Shown here in pieces: positions 1-13,500 of a stretch of 64,000 nucleotides of DNA (position 1 is the first letter of the stretch; the number at the start of each line of letters is the position of its first letter). The notes below the pieces were generated by a model. It worked only from the letters and a program-made list of their open reading frames with translations, did no database searches and was not told the origin of the DNA. A program made the translations under genes and the position numbers. Origin of the DNA: Fasciola hepatica (Eukaryota > Platyhelminthes > Trematoda > Plagiorchiida > Fasciolidae); the NCBI GenBank assembly GCA_948099385.1, contig CANUEZ040000164.1:4354501-4418500 (forward strand). The letters run 5' to 3'.

Positions 1-3000
1 ATCCTTCCATTATTCAAAAGTGACGATCTATCTGATCAAAATCTGGAATCAGCCTCAAGACAAGTAAACCCATATAAGCTTTTATTTTTATCAAAGTTGA
101 CCAAATGTTTGGGGTTTCAAATTGCTTTGGTATTACTGATCCGACTGACTAATATATTGGCTGTCAGTTAATATTCATCTATGGGAATGAACACATTGCC
201 GTAACAGAAAACTGCTTGGCTGCATAGGTGTCAGAACACGTGGAAACGACTGAAATAACCTACTTTGGTGAGAGACAACGACGTGCAACTGCTTGCTCCT
301 TCGATTGCAAGAAATTGAATTGTGTCAACTGGTTTGGTAACCGGTATTCTTGAGCAAGAATGCTCGGGGTTATATGTCAGCATAAGAAAACAATATCGGG
401 AAACGGTCGCTAAATGAGAGTTTTTGTACTGAAGCCATGAGAAAATGTGTCGTTAGTTAAGCCACGAGAAACGAATAGGGAGATTTGATTAAACATTTTC
501 AAATAGCAACAAGTTGAACTATAACAAACTACACAATGTTGTTCACATAAGAGACTTCATACTTCAAAAAAAAGGAAAAGTAAATATAGTGAGTTGAAGA
601 AAAGATGTGAAGAACGAAAAAAACTGTTGAAATCTCGTGTCATGAGAAAAGACGTTTGAGAATTACATCATGACGAATACAAAATGTTTCACAACAGAAT
701 TTCACTTATTACTTAGTAAACCTGTACACAGTCATGATTCTTTGACACTTTGTTATTGTCCCACATAAAACAGCGTGATTTGATGCTTTTACGTTGCTTC
801 GCCGTCGGTGTTGTGTTCATATGCTAGAGCAAGCCGAAAGACTCATTTCAAGAGGCTTGTCTTGACACTGCCTGCTGAAAGACTGTTGCAAAAATAACAG
901 ACAGTACAAGTTATGGATTTAGTATCTGAAGTATTATTATTCAGACTAGACTAAACAGTGGTAAAAACCCGGAGTTCATTTGAACGAATACATATCTGAT
1001 TTGGGTCTGCATCCTCTTCGAAAATCCGTACAAAATTCGATAGGAGGGTTTTCTGAATTTGTGTCTAACTATTCCAAAATAACTCCCATGCGGTGTGTGC
1101 ATTTGCTGGACAATCATTGAAGAGATCATTTTTGAAGGTCATTTTACCATTTTATGGAACAGCCATTGTTTTCATGCTTTTCTGACATCGAATCCGACCG
1201 TTATTGTCCATGACAAGCTTTGACTTACTTTGAGCCTATCAAATATGAGCAGTTAAATATAACTATGAAAACACAAACATATTTCACCAGAAATTTGGCC
1301 TCAGTCTGCCTTTCGGTCATAACATATCCATAAAAATAAGCACGTGCTCTAAATTACGTGAGCGTACTACGTCTACTCTCTTGTGATTTCGTGAAGAACT
1401 CGACGGTACACGTCGAACGGGGTAGCGAACAGATGGTTTTCATTTGGTATAGTGACCAGTGTGTGGAGACTTCACAAGTGCGTACAGAAACAATGTCAGA
1501 ACCATTGGACGGGAGGAACTGACCAATATCAGATAAAAGGCTCACATTCCTTCACACTGAAATCACATTGCTCACCGTTTACAATTTCAGTTGCGCGTTC
1601 ACACAGGCCTAAACAAATTTGCAAGAATAGCTCTGTTCCCTTTCCATTTATTTCAACTTATTCATTTATGAATAATCATTGAAACTTCTATCAGGAATAT
1701 TCGTGGCAATCAGGATTATCACTTTGCCGAGCCTCTTTCAAGTGGGCTGGGGCAGATTCCACCAGGAGACCACACATTTCAGTCCTCCAGATTTTCATGG
1801 CCAATTTCATAATGAGTTCACGCTGAAGGACTTAGAATTAATTCTGATAGAATGTGTGCGTGAGCTATGTGATGTAAGATCACCAGAGGTGTTCTGATCG
1901 TTAGCCCTGTTGTAATTGCTCATCATTGTCAATGAGGGCGTTAGATCACATCCCATGGACTTACCACGTGACGTGCAACAAATTCTGCCTTTCTGATCTG
2001 TTGGTGAACTGCACGTCAAGGCGACAGATTGTTTCTGATTGCATGTTTTGCATTCAGTTATTCCAAAATTTCCCTGTTCAATAAGAAATGATGTATGTCA
2101 ACTCCGGTCCTCTTGTGTTTGAATCTTCCTAAAGCTATGTCCAGCCTGGATTAACTAAAACAGTTTAGACGCTTGAAATTTGTCTGTCTTACCTCGCCAA
2201 AATCCCAAACGAGAAAACGGGAGCAGTTAGTAGCTGCATTAGATGGAAGATGCATTCGATAACGTTTCTGAGGAAAGTTTTTTATTCGCAAACCATAGCT
2301 AGATCGCTCATTGACGGTCTTATCAAGGGCGATCACATTTTTGTCACTCTTACAAGCTGAAACAATTAAAAACCTAAGGAACACTCTCCAACATTCGGAA
2401 TACGCCCAAGGTTTGGAAGTTTTGTTCTGGCAACCACTATTAGGATTTGGGGCACTCCAATATTTTACACTTCGGTAAAAGAATACTTTTCTAAACCAGC
2501 CGAGTTTTGACAGAAATGACAGATGTCCCTAATAAATACAAGCTCTGTTCGATGAATTCCGGTGCTGCCCTATTTCGTCAAAATTGTCCAAAGCCACCAT
2601 TTCAGGGTTAAAAAAGACGTACAATAAATTTCTCATAAAGGTTGGCCTCTAACCTTATTCAACTGGTAATAATCAAGCGTCGAATCAGAGCCTTTTTGAA
2701 GAAATGCAAATGAATCGCACTTTTTTGGCGTACGGGAAAAATGGTTCTATGGTTTTATACACACCAGGGTTTGCGCACTTGATTTTGCGAGTTTTAATAT
2801 GTTTCATAGACACAGTGGGGCATCAGTTGGTCGGATAACGTTTGGCAAAAGACAACACTGTTCAAGAAAGAACGTGAGACAAATTGTGCTGAAGTTTCGT
2901 CAGAGGCACTTCTGCTGGTAGGATACTCCGTGTGCGCATTACTACTGACTGGGAGGAAAAACCCCGAAACCTGGCATGAGCTTCTGAGAAACTTAGTTCA

Positions 3001-6000
3001 TTCATTCACAGATACTGCCTACATCAAAACCAATGGGATTATTCATTAGAATTTGATCTGATCAGCTGAAAGCAATATTACATGATGCAGTTGGCACCCT
3101 TTTTGCACCTTCAAATTTATGTTGCAAACATCGAGTTTGATATCTCAAGGACTCAAAATCCTGAGTCGGTGTTAGTGTAATATATGCACGTCTATCAGGC
3201 GGGACTAATACGACTCTCTTCGAAAATATACTAGCGTTTTGATACGATCAAACAACGGTGAGTAAACCTTTTAGAGACTAGATCCATGGATAATTTTATA
3301 TAGTCCGGAAGCAGGCAAAACTAAGCTGTCCAAGACGGAAACGATGGCAATGGTCTCAAAGTGGTAGAAAGGTGCGAAGTTGATCAGTATAATTAGGAAC
3401 AATCACGTGGAAAGCCTTTAAGAGTGATAGACTCACATTTACCCGGTGCTGGAAAATGTTTGCCTGCAGCCATGTTTCTACCCCCGAGGAGTTTTTCTTT
3501 CCTCATGAATGAATGAGACGAAACAAATAACCACAATTTACAGAACACAGACCATCCACGAATCATCCACATGCACAGATGCTAGCAAGGCAAATCGATG
3601 GACAAATGGTGCGGGAGCTAATTACTTGTGTCCGTGGTTACCTAGATAAGTACAGTGTTTTATTCGGAGAAAGAAAAACATATGTGGCAAACGGTTTACG
3701 GAGAAAGTATAACACACATTGAAAACACCCTCAAACGACGAATTCATCGGCGTTGTCGGAAGAGACAAAAGCATGTTGAGACAAGTCGAAGTTGCGGCCA
3801 TTCAGCAAATGCGAGCATTTAGCGCTCACTCTGACGCGGAACACAGAGCAAGAAGGACACTGAGGAACAACAATTGCTTCGTCCTCCTGCCGACTAATAA
3901 ATGATGCATGACGCTCGTCATGGACAACATGGATATATCTAGAACACATTGAATCTTCGAAACGACACTACCACAAACCACTTTGTCAAAATAATTGAAC
4001 CAATAAACTGGAAATCACAAATAGCGCAACGCTGAGGAAGTCACAAGATATGCAGCGCATTAGGGACACACTTCCCAAGCTTCTACGACGGCGTTCATCG
4101 ACTAGATGTACTAGAAAAGACCCTACAGTGCCATCAGCGTGTATTATCACTGGGCCTTATTACAAAGACCGCACATTTGCCTGTGCAGCGGAAGTGTGCC
4201 GGATGTAGCGCTAGCGGTTGCCGCTTGATCGAGTGCGAATACTTACCGAAACGCAGCCTCCTTCGTGTCCTGAATGTGTTTTTGGTAGAGATGTGAGTTT
4301 TAGTAATGATGTCGAGAGATTAGGGTTGAGCAGAAAATCAACCAGTAGTTGTATAATCATGAAAATGCTACATGGCTGCAGTGGAGGAGCAATCTAAGTG
4401 TTAGAAGCAGAGCAATAGAGGGGAATAAAGAACCGTAAACAGGTTCACAGTGCTATGAAAGAAAGAAGGCAGTATCCACAAAACAAACAGGTTTATTAAT
4501 TGCCCGGTCCTGAATAATACTCTGTGAAGGCGGCGTACCCTTGAAGCTTGTGTCCGAGTGGTCCATCGATTGCCTTACTGGGTTTAGTGTGGTCAGCGTA
4601 CAGAAAGCCGGTACCGTAGGTGCAGGTACTGAATAGCCGGATGAAGCGAAATCAGATGTAATAGATTGGTGTATAAATGTTGGTTTGAGTCGGTTATCGG
4701 TAACCGTTTCTTTTCTATCTCAGCGATAGATGACGAATGTTTAATCGAGGCTGCAAAGGATCCTGTGGGGGCCCGAATATGCAGGTTTTGGAGGAACTCG
4801 TGCTTCTGTCCCAAGGAATGGTACCCAGAGTCTCGGAGGTTGAGGGTACACTTACCGTCATGTTTACTTCGCATGTCATAGAGAGACAATTTACGCACCA
4901 GGTACGTCAACGTGGCATCCTAATTGGCGTGGTGAACAGTTACGATAGACGTATGAGATGCCAGGTCACTAGGACGCCGAAGAGAGCAATCTAATGTGAT
5001 TTTGACTGACTTGGTTTTCGGATCGTCCTTGAGAGCCCCACGGTAACCTAGGCATATTAGCGGTAATGACACCCAATACCCTAGGTTTCTGTGAGCCGGC
5101 CACCAACGATTTTAGTGGGGGCGAAATACCTGGATGGGGCAAACTATGTGAGATTTGGACAACCTATTGCTTGACTGGCCTTCGGTCAATGGAACAGGAA
5201 CCGACTGGAGCGGCAGTGATGAGGCAGTATGGAGTTGCTCTACCTCAGGATCATCTGACTTTGTGGATGCGATTGCTTCGAGGCTAATCAGGCCCGAAGT
5301 GAAGAGCTCCCGGTTGTGAATGCCAGATAGAGCGTTTTCAAGGAAAGTATCGGCACCTCATTCATGCTGTATGTCACTCCTGAACAGAGTGATGTATTCC
5401 GGATGTCTAGACTCTCCGATTGATTATATCCACAAGGTGGCGCATACTGAATGGATGAGCGATTTATGGTCGGTGTAGACTGTTGATTCGCTTCTCTCTA
5501 ATGTGTACCTAAAGAGGCGAATTGATAGGGGAATAGCGAGGAGTTCGCAGCCGAATGAGGTATAGCTGGCCAAATGTTAGCTAATATTACTGCTGAATCT
5601 CGACCACGGCTTTTTTTGGCGCGTCGGTCAACAAAGCGATGGGAGCCGTTTAGTTGAGATATCACGATGAGGCAATAGAGATAGGTTCAGTATTCTAATG
5701 GTTATGTATAGCTCCTTTTTCCAGCCACTATAGCTTTTCATGTTTGTCCCCACGTGGGAAGGGTGGGAAAAATTTGATCACAAAATAAAAACTAATCACG
5801 GCATTCAGTTCAATAGCCTTCATAATTTAGAATATTTGATTTGCCAAAAAAAAATCCTGTTTGCATCAACGCCAATGTCGTTCCCAAAGTCATTTTAGTG
5901 TGCTTCGGTAAACCCTTGTATTTTTACCGCTATAAAAATTAAAAGAGCTAAGTAATCCTTTGGTTTTTTTCACTTTCGATATAGGACAGTAACAGATATT

Positions 6001-9000
6001 GGCAAAGACCTGTAAGTTTTATTTTTTGGATGGAGTTTATTCGAGAATTTGGCGGTGTCCAAAAAACAGGTCATGTATTAGTCTCATCAGCTGATTGAAA
6101 TCACGAAGCTTGTCATTTTGGTTATGAGTTCAGTTGTGATATCATAACGAAGAAGGTAAGACGGGTGAAGAACGCCTGTATTTGAATAGCCAAACAAATT
6201 CAGTCGGTAATATACTCTGTTTTCCAGACCACGATACAGCATCATCGGTCCTCTGGCTTCCTGAGTATTTCAATATCTTTTTGACCGGGCTGGTTATTTT
6301 GGTGGCCATTTCCGTTTGGTTGGTCCGATTGATTTGGTAGATGACTAAATCAGTAGCCACTTGTTTGCGTTATCGTCCCAATCACCTCGGATCCCACTGA
6401 ATTCCACAGGCGACTCCACACGTGTCTTTTCGTCCGTTTCGGGACGCTTTTCACATATCCATCATCCTTTCTGTGGTCTGCGGTTGTCGACTGATTCGCT
6501 CGATCCGTTTGATATTCGTCTTGTTTTGTTGAAGCAGCTTTCACCGCTTCGATGATTGCTTAGTTTGTGATGCTCCTTGGAAGCTCAGAAGACCAAAATA
6601 TTATGCTAACAAACATTATTGGTTTTGTGTTAGAATAAATGAAGGTTGGCCTTTTTGGTGGGTTTCAATCAGAAGCCTTTGGAATAAAGGGGAGATATTC
6701 AACGCGATGTCCGGGAGTTTCCTCGAACTCAAAGGAGAGATTTCACCCGAGTTGGTTTTATCTCTTCAGAAATATACCCCATGCTTTGTTGCACCAGAAG
6801 TTTTTAAATATGGTCATGTGAAGCGAATTATTGTCAGTCTTGTGAAGGTACGCTGAACTCCGTAACCCAATTCAAACGATTGTCATCCAATACCCGAAAG
6901 TAAATGTCATTCGTGATCATTTCATGGCCTATGTATAGAGATGTCACTGATCTACTTGTGCACTGAATACTGCAGTCTGAATTGGGAAACGTCTTCGGGC
7001 AGAAGATATGGTATGCCGTTTGTACGAAGCTGAGGTTCGTCATGTTTTACTCAAGAGTCACCAGACCTGACGACTCCGCTTTGAGGATGCTCAGATTCTG
7101 TCTGTGTTCGATAACGGATTCCTCCAAAGCAAGAATAGAGTCTGGCGGCAAAATCGAGTCAGTAATGACTAGGTGCCCTATCTTATGTTAGACATGGATA
7201 GCGGCACTTCTAACGAAGTGAACTATCCACACTGTATCTGGAAGCTGGGCTGGTTTGCGCATGCCAGCCCTACGTCTGCCTTTCCAATGATGTTGAATGC
7301 TAATTTGGTTGAGACTATAAATATCATATTTCAGTCCACGAGGTTACTTTCTGATTGTGAGTGATATTTTCCCATCTACAAAAGACTGGGGTTTGTCTGC
7401 TCATATACCAAGGAATGCGGACCAGAAATATGGGAAATTATTTCCCGATGAGCTGTTATACGTTTTGAAGAGAACCACAGTACGCGAATTTGCATACCCA
7501 AGTGGGGTGTGAATCGATCATGGGAACGTGAATGACGCCTTTGTAAACGTATTTTCCTCATTGGTACAATAATCCGTATTGCCCTTGACGAAATTTCCTC
7601 TCCCACAGCATAATGTTAGATAGCACGGAACCGGATGAGACTTATTAAATAGTTAAGCTTGTTCAGTAAATTCTTAGTTATCCGTCTTCTAACAAACTCG
7701 TTAAATTTGATTCGTCTCTTGACCTATGGAATCCATCTTTTATTTGCTCGTTCCTCTTTTCTCTTCGGTTTGATACTGGAAAAAAAGATTTTGTGCAATG
7801 GCGACGTTCTAAATTAGTGTAACGAAGTTTGTATTACATGGTATGCAATACTCATCAACAAAGAACCGGAGAAAGACCGATCATCAGAATTTTTGCTGGC
7901 GAGGTTATTTGTTGTGGTATGCAAGAGGGATCTCGAAATAATTAAATGTGCCGAGTTAAAATTGTATATTTGCCATAGATTGCTTTCATTGGTAACTGTA
8001 AGCCCGGAATTCCCCGCCCTCAAGTACTGATCTGCCCAGTGTCTTTAATTGACTGATCCACACATTGGACGTTGTTATGTTGGACGTTTGATTCTTGCAT
8101 TTGTCTATCGTTACCTAGGGTCATTTTTGGCATTGACATTCGTGCCACTCTCGCTCACTTGATTTGCGAGCAGTTGTTTATTTTGTTCTGATTGGGCTGG
8201 TTCTTATCTGTGGAGTTGCCGACATTGAGGACTATGGTGTTTTTGTGTGACCTTCGTGAATATATTTTCATGAATACTGTACCTGGAGACACATGAATGT
8301 TTGTGTTTTTTTATAGTTTTCGTGCCAAGAAATCGGTTTTCAACAGGCGAAGCACGATGAGCTTCCCAGTTGAGAACTATCTAGAAAAGAATCCGCAGTT
8401 TTATATGTGATTTGAGTTTCACTAAAAGTAACCGATTATTTATGTGGTGATCTCCCTAATTTTCTTTTCTGGTAAAACCTGATAAATTATTTCAAGATGA
8501 ACTGAATTCATGCCTAGAGGTATGATGCCACTGAACTTATGTTCAGCTTTTATTCGTGTTGATATGACTTTTTGCAGGATTTCGTACCGGAATGAGAAAT
8601 TCACAGTAGGAGCGTCGTCATTTTCATTGCATATTCCAACAGTATTATTTTGACCCTGTGACAGTTCTAACGGAAAGAAGCCTCACTTCTTGTACTCCAT
8701 TACACGTAATCGAATTCAACAATATCTTTCGATTACTGGTGAATTTTGGACTCCACTTTGATTGCATGAATAAAACTAATTCAATAATTTCGCCCCCAGA
8801 TGCCATACTTGTTTCAATGAACACCTATATTTTATCACTCATCTGATAGATGGTCGCGACATACACTATGGTAGCAGTCATTTGATTGATGTGACCAGTT
8901 ATTTCAAAGCAAGGCTGGTACAAATGCTTAGGTCTGGGAGTCCTCCTTCGGCAATTGAATGTAAAAAAAAATATACTGTTCATGTTGCTGACTTCTGGTG

Positions 9001-9520
9001 ACTCAGCTTAAATGACGTATTTCAATGAAGGTGAGTTTTACGAAATTGCAAAAGATTGGGTGCTCAGCTGCCCGATATGGATTTCTGATTTCCTACAGAC
9101 ACTTCTTTGTACGGTAAACTGTGCGACAAAAACTTCGTCACCGAAATAGCATTTTACCCGAAAAAGCGTTCGCTTTTTGACAATGTTCGACGCTCAAAGC
9201 AAGTGGTTGCAGGATTATGGTTTTACTGAGTTCTGTTCGTTTTATTATACAAGTGTGATGGTTTAAATAGCAATACTGAATCGAATATTTCTATCTTAAG
9301 TGTGCTGTCTAAAGGCTTCATTCCCAGAAATCAACAAAATAATGCCTAAATTGTGTTTTTGAAAAAAGCGATTCGTTAAGCTATTAGCTTTACCAACATC
9401 GTTCAGTCACGAAAGACAATCCACTTACTTTTCTCAGTGGACGGGACAGCTTCTGAACTATCATTCATCCAGTTTTGTAAAATGGGGACAACATACTTCA
9501 GTGAGGATGTGACAACACCA
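1..9520. other. No gene recognised
   Basis: Open frames are short (up to 105 codons), scattered on both strands and without recognisable domains. A stretch at about 4,050-5,600 is somewhat richer in G and C and denser in open frames (for example 4,593-4,910 minus and 5,066-5,287 plus), which suggests old mobile-element sequence, but no family could be named. The rest is AT-rich intergenic or intronic DNA. Confidence 0.6.
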
Positions 9521-10217
9521 TCCGGCTCGCGAAGTTGGACATTTGGTTTACCGCTCTTATCTAAACTGAATAAAGTGGAGGGAGAGTGCATGAATGGATA
9601 GTCCAATTTTCAGAATTACACAGTGATTCAAAGTTAATTTATCAGTTACCCTTTCTATCTTCCAGGATGATGACACATGGTCCCAAGCATGGGATTTTCG
9701 AGTAGGTAGTGTGTCGTTCGCACAGTGATTCTTTCAAAAGGCATGTTCAAGTAAAGGGATGATTGGACAGGAGCACCGAGTACTCATACCTAATGAACGG
9801 CAAATCAGACAAAAACCGGTCGTGTGCTTGCGGGAAAGCTTTGTCCTGATATCCGAGTAAAACACCATACTACTCAAACTGGACATCGGAATATAAAAGT
9901 ACACGTTTATTTTCCATTATAATATTGAACACTGTTAGAATTAGATAAAGATGTACGTGCTCAGAGGGAATCATCATTTGATGGAATGTTCTCATGGGCA
10001 CAAAGTTAGTCGTATTCCGAAATGTTTGCCGTATTGTCAAAATCCAGACAACTAATCACCGTTGAACAGACCGGTGTGTTTTAGAATCAGTAGGTTATTT
10101 GGAGAACAAGCACCACCTAACGGTTTGATGTTCGGATAAGGGAGTATTTTCTGGTGGACGGAGTCATGGTTGTATTACTGAACGGCTGTCACTCGTATGC
10201 TGTTTAGATTTATTACC
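9521..10217 (+). repeat. LTR-like direct repeat, copy A
   Basis: This segment is repeated at 11,531-12,373. Two blocks are near-identical: 9,521-9,651 with 11,531-11,660, and about 9,760-10,217 with 11,915-12,373. Copy A lacks about 150 bp present in copy B. The second block contains a TATAAAAG box (about 9,894). Direct repeats of this size around a BEL/Pao protease remnant suggest decayed LTRs, although no clear TG...CA termini or target duplication could be fixed. Confidence 0.75.
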
Positions 10218-10299
10218 ATGATCATGATGATGATGATCATGATGATGATGGTAGTGATGATGGTAATGATGGATATGATGATGGTAATGATGTTGATAT

Positions 10300-10391
<92 letters not shown>

Positions 10392-10435
10392 TCGATAATG
10401 TTGATGTTGATGAGGATGATGATTATGATGAATAT
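10218..10435. repeat. (ATG)n microsatellite
   Basis: An imperfect then pure ATG run, the pure part at about 10,300-10,390. It starts exactly where the first LTR-like direct repeat ends. It creates spurious poly-Met and poly-His frames on the two strands. Confidence 0.96.
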
Positions 10436-10704
10436 ATTTAAACGGGCTTGGAATCAAAATGCCGGCTAAACGCATGCCCAGTGCTGACCGATGTCGTACA
10501 ATTTGAATTCGAGTATCTAAGGGATGTGCAACCTCTTTTTCCCCATGCTTTCGATGAGATTTCTTGTCCTGGCTCACAAGTTAGTTTTAAGTCGAAAGAG
10601 TCATTTGACTTCGATTCCGCCTAGAACTAGCTTGTACTAACCCAGCCTAAGGAAAAACAGCTAGTCAAAGAATTTGAATTGGAAATGAGCGTCTTCCCTT
10701 AAAG

Positions 10705-10960
10705 GCAAGAAATGAGGTTCAGATGGCACGAATGAAAATCAGTGGACCTGGAGGAACCGTCTCAACATACGCAATTTTAAATAATGGTGCTGATTTAAGT
10801 CTGATAGAGCAATGTCTGGTAGAACAAGTTGGCCTGTCTTAGATGTCTTCCTGTGTGACTGTCATCCAAGTCAGTGTAGAACGAGAGGAATTACACTTTG
10901 ATTCGTACGAAATTCCGATTGCAGACATACTGAATCAAGGTCCGATGAACACAGAAAATG
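10705..10960 (+). pseudogene. BEL/Pao retrotransposon aspartic protease remnant
   Basis: The translated frame from 10,705 shows an Ile-Ser-Gly-Pro-Gly-Gly stretch, then Leu-Asn-Asn-Gly-Ala-Asp-Leu-Ser-Leu-Ile-Glu. This is the pattern of BEL/Pao proteases, in which the catalytic motif is Asp-(Asn/Thr/Ser)-Gly. The catalytic Asp position reads Asn here (AAT at 10,780-10,782), and a TAG stop follows at 10,840. The frame can be followed weakly to about 10,960. The element is dead. It lies between the two LTR-like repeats and in the same orientation. Confidence 0.7.
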
Positions 10961-11470
10961 TGCGCCCAAATGCGTGTAGACGCGTGCTTCAGTGCCAATT
11001 CTGATTCATGCATAAATCTTAATGTGATATAAATCTGTGCCAAATGCCATTGTCCTTTGTGAGAATGTACACCCCCTAAAGTAACTTTTGCCTAAGGTAC
11101 TACTATCACATTCTCGGTATAAAAGCAAGTTCAAACTGTTCATTCTTGCTGTGTATTTGAAATCTAAAAAGTATTTTACTTGCTCACGTCGAACATCACC
11201 TGTATTCATCTCAATATCTCACAAGGAACACTGGTTTGGTTTTTCCCATCAATATATGAAACTTCACGGTGAAATAACAAGCTACTCGAGACTGAAAATG
11301 TATTTTCAGAAGAGAACCTGAATAGTATAGACTGGAAAATCCAGTTGCATTTTCACATCTGAAAGTCCAACACCATGAGCCGGATAGAGCCGAACAGTTG
11401 TTGTGTATCACAGGAATATGATTCCTGCATCATCTGATGTTCACTTGCATTATTCACATTAGACTGGCAG

Positions 11471-11538
11471 TACCGTGATAGCTCAGTTGGTAAACCATCT
11501 GCCTAGTAGGCGAAGAGCTGCCTGTTCGTTTCCGGCTC
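11471..11538 (+). repeat. tRNA-like sequence (SINE head or tRNA fossil)
   Basis: The sequence has a good A box (TAGCTCAGTTGGTA, from 11,479), an anticodon-arm-like middle and a degenerate B box (TGTTCGTTTCC, 11,523-11,533). It abuts copy B of the LTR-like repeat. The altered B box and lack of a convincing cloverleaf argue against a working tRNA. It could be a SINE head. Confidence 0.45.
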
Positions 11539-12373
11539 GCGAAGTTGGACATTTGGTTTACCGCTCTTATCTAAACTGAATCAAGTGGAGGGAGCATGCA
11601 TGGACAGATAGTCCAATTTTCAGAATTATACAGTGATTCAAAGTTAATTTATCGGTTACGGGATTTTGATGTGAGTAATATGGCGTTCTATCTGGATGAC
11701 AGGCCAACATTTCCCCGGAATCACATGACCTGTTTCGCGGTTATTGCCGCTCATCAGGTATGCTTACCCTTACTCTTCCATCTAACCATCTCTAAACTTG
11801 TGCATTCGTGGAGAGCTGTTTTCTCAGTTGAATCGAATGGAGCGTGCATGGACGAGTGTTTGACTTTTAGATCCACACGGTGATTTTTTCAAGGTAGCAC
11901 GGTCAAGTAAGAAGATTATTGGATAAGAATACTGGGTACTCATACCTAATGAACGGAAAAAACAGTCAAAACCGGTCATGTGCTTGCGGGAAAGCTTTGT
12001 CCTGTTATCCGAGTAAAACACCATACTACTCAAACTGGACATCGGAATATAAAAGTACACGTTTATTTTCCATTATAATATTGAACACTGTTAGAATTAG
12101 ATAAAGATGTACGTGCTCAGAGGGAATCATCATTTGATGGAATGTTCTCATGGGCACAAAGTTAGTCGTATTCCGAAATGTTTGCCATATTGTCAACATT
12201 CAGACAACCAATCACCGTTGAACAGACCGGTGTGTTTTAGAATCAGTAGGTTATTTGGAGAACAAGCACCACCTAACGGTTTGATGTTCGGATAAGGGAG
12301 TATTTTCTGGTGGACGGAGTCATGGTTGTATTAATGAACGGCTGTCACTCGTATGCTGTTCGGATTTATTACC
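11531..12373 (+). repeat. LTR-like direct repeat, copy B
   Basis: Partner of the repeat at 9,521. It contains an extra middle part (about 11,661-11,880) that is itself a diverged second copy of the repeat's first block, so the structure has an internal duplication. The same TATAAAAG box occurs near 12,050. Confidence 0.75.
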
Positions 12374-12499
12374 CATTGGAGCTGAGTGAGTTACCAGTCT
12401 GGAGCAAGAACATTATTACTGCCAACTGTCGGAAGACACATCTCGGTAAAAACAATAATTTAACAGGTTAGGAAAATATTCAGTTATTTTCTTTGATGA

Positions 12500-13500
12500 A
12501 GGGAACAGCCAAGCATTTCAGACCAACCCAACCACTATCCGGCACCAATGAGAATACGGATGTCGGAGTCATCAATGACTGGCATCGAGACTTCTTGAAG
12601 ATGACCCCAACCTTCTACAGTGCGCGCCTTGGTTACAGTTTGCTCCAGCACGGAGCCGTCACTCAGCTCATCGATACATTTTCTGGCAATCACGTGAGGC
12701 CTGCCGAACCGGTGTTCTATATGTGTATGGCTTCATCGTAACCTTCCGGCGGCTCAAAGACCGTGCACCACCGTATGGCTTCAGCTGGTTCCCCATCACC
12801 GGCCGAAATCAAGTAATCGAGGAGGTAGGCGGGGGCGTTATTTGTACCTGGCGACCGTGAAATGGAAATTTCTCATGAAACCAACGAACTTTATGGGATT
12901 TTCATCGAATTTGACTGATTGGCGAGCAGGCAGGCTCACACAAGCTTGCAACAGCCCAGCGGTCTCGCGGACGTGGTCGAATTCCCTGGATTTAGCGATC
13001 GGAACACGTATTCCCTGTCCATTCAGTGTATTTGGTTTTTCACCTCGTTTTCGACACTGGTAAGAACAAGACATAATCGTGAACAATTTTTAGCCTTTCA
13101 CCGGGAGGTGGCGAGGTGGCAGTAAAGGCTCCGATCCAAAACAGCATTTATCGTCGGACAATTCTTTGACGATTTCAACCTTGACTTCATTTATGCGTTC
13201 GGCAGCCTCGGCCTCCAGCACTAATTACTTAATCTTCAACCTAGCTATTTGCAGTTCATGTTGTAGCTTTGCTCTGGAGGTTGAGCTATTTGCTGAATGA
13301 GCCTCCCAGCAGGTTTTCGGCAAACCAGGCGATTCATCATTGGAAGACTGTATACTGGACGTAATTGATTCCGTTTCAGACAAATATTTGTTACCGGCTA
13401 ACTGAGACTCCCACCGGTTTTCTGAATGAGCCACCTTGCGGTTTACTGGATGAGCCGCTCTGCGATTTGCTGACTGAGCCTCCCAGCAGGTTTTCGACAA
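12500..13500 (-). pseudogene. BEL/Pao gag and protease-linker remnant
   Basis: On the minus strand, 13,225-13,500 encodes a Gln/Ala/Arg-rich stretch with a Leu-Gln-His-Glu-Leu helix-like segment. Then 12,843-12,914 gives Phe-Asp-Glu-Asn-Pro-Ile-Lys-Phe with Phe-Met-Arg-Asn-Phe, the BEL/Pao gag core pattern. 12,652-12,705 gives Arg-Pro-His-Val-Ile-Ala-Arg with Glu-Leu-Ser-Asp-Gly, also typical of this gag. 12,542-12,585 gives Ile-Asp-Asp-Ser-Asp-Ile with Leu-Ile-Gly, resembling the protease/RT linker. Several frameshifts and stops separate the pieces, and the sequence between gag and linker is shortened. The orientation is opposite to the protease remnant at 10.7 kb, so these are two insertions or a rearranged one. 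Confidence 0.7.

Noticed and set aside
4593..5287. Cluster of open frames in a GC-richer stretch as a host gene
   Set aside because: The frames overlap on both strands, have no recognisable domains, and no consistent exon chain could be built.
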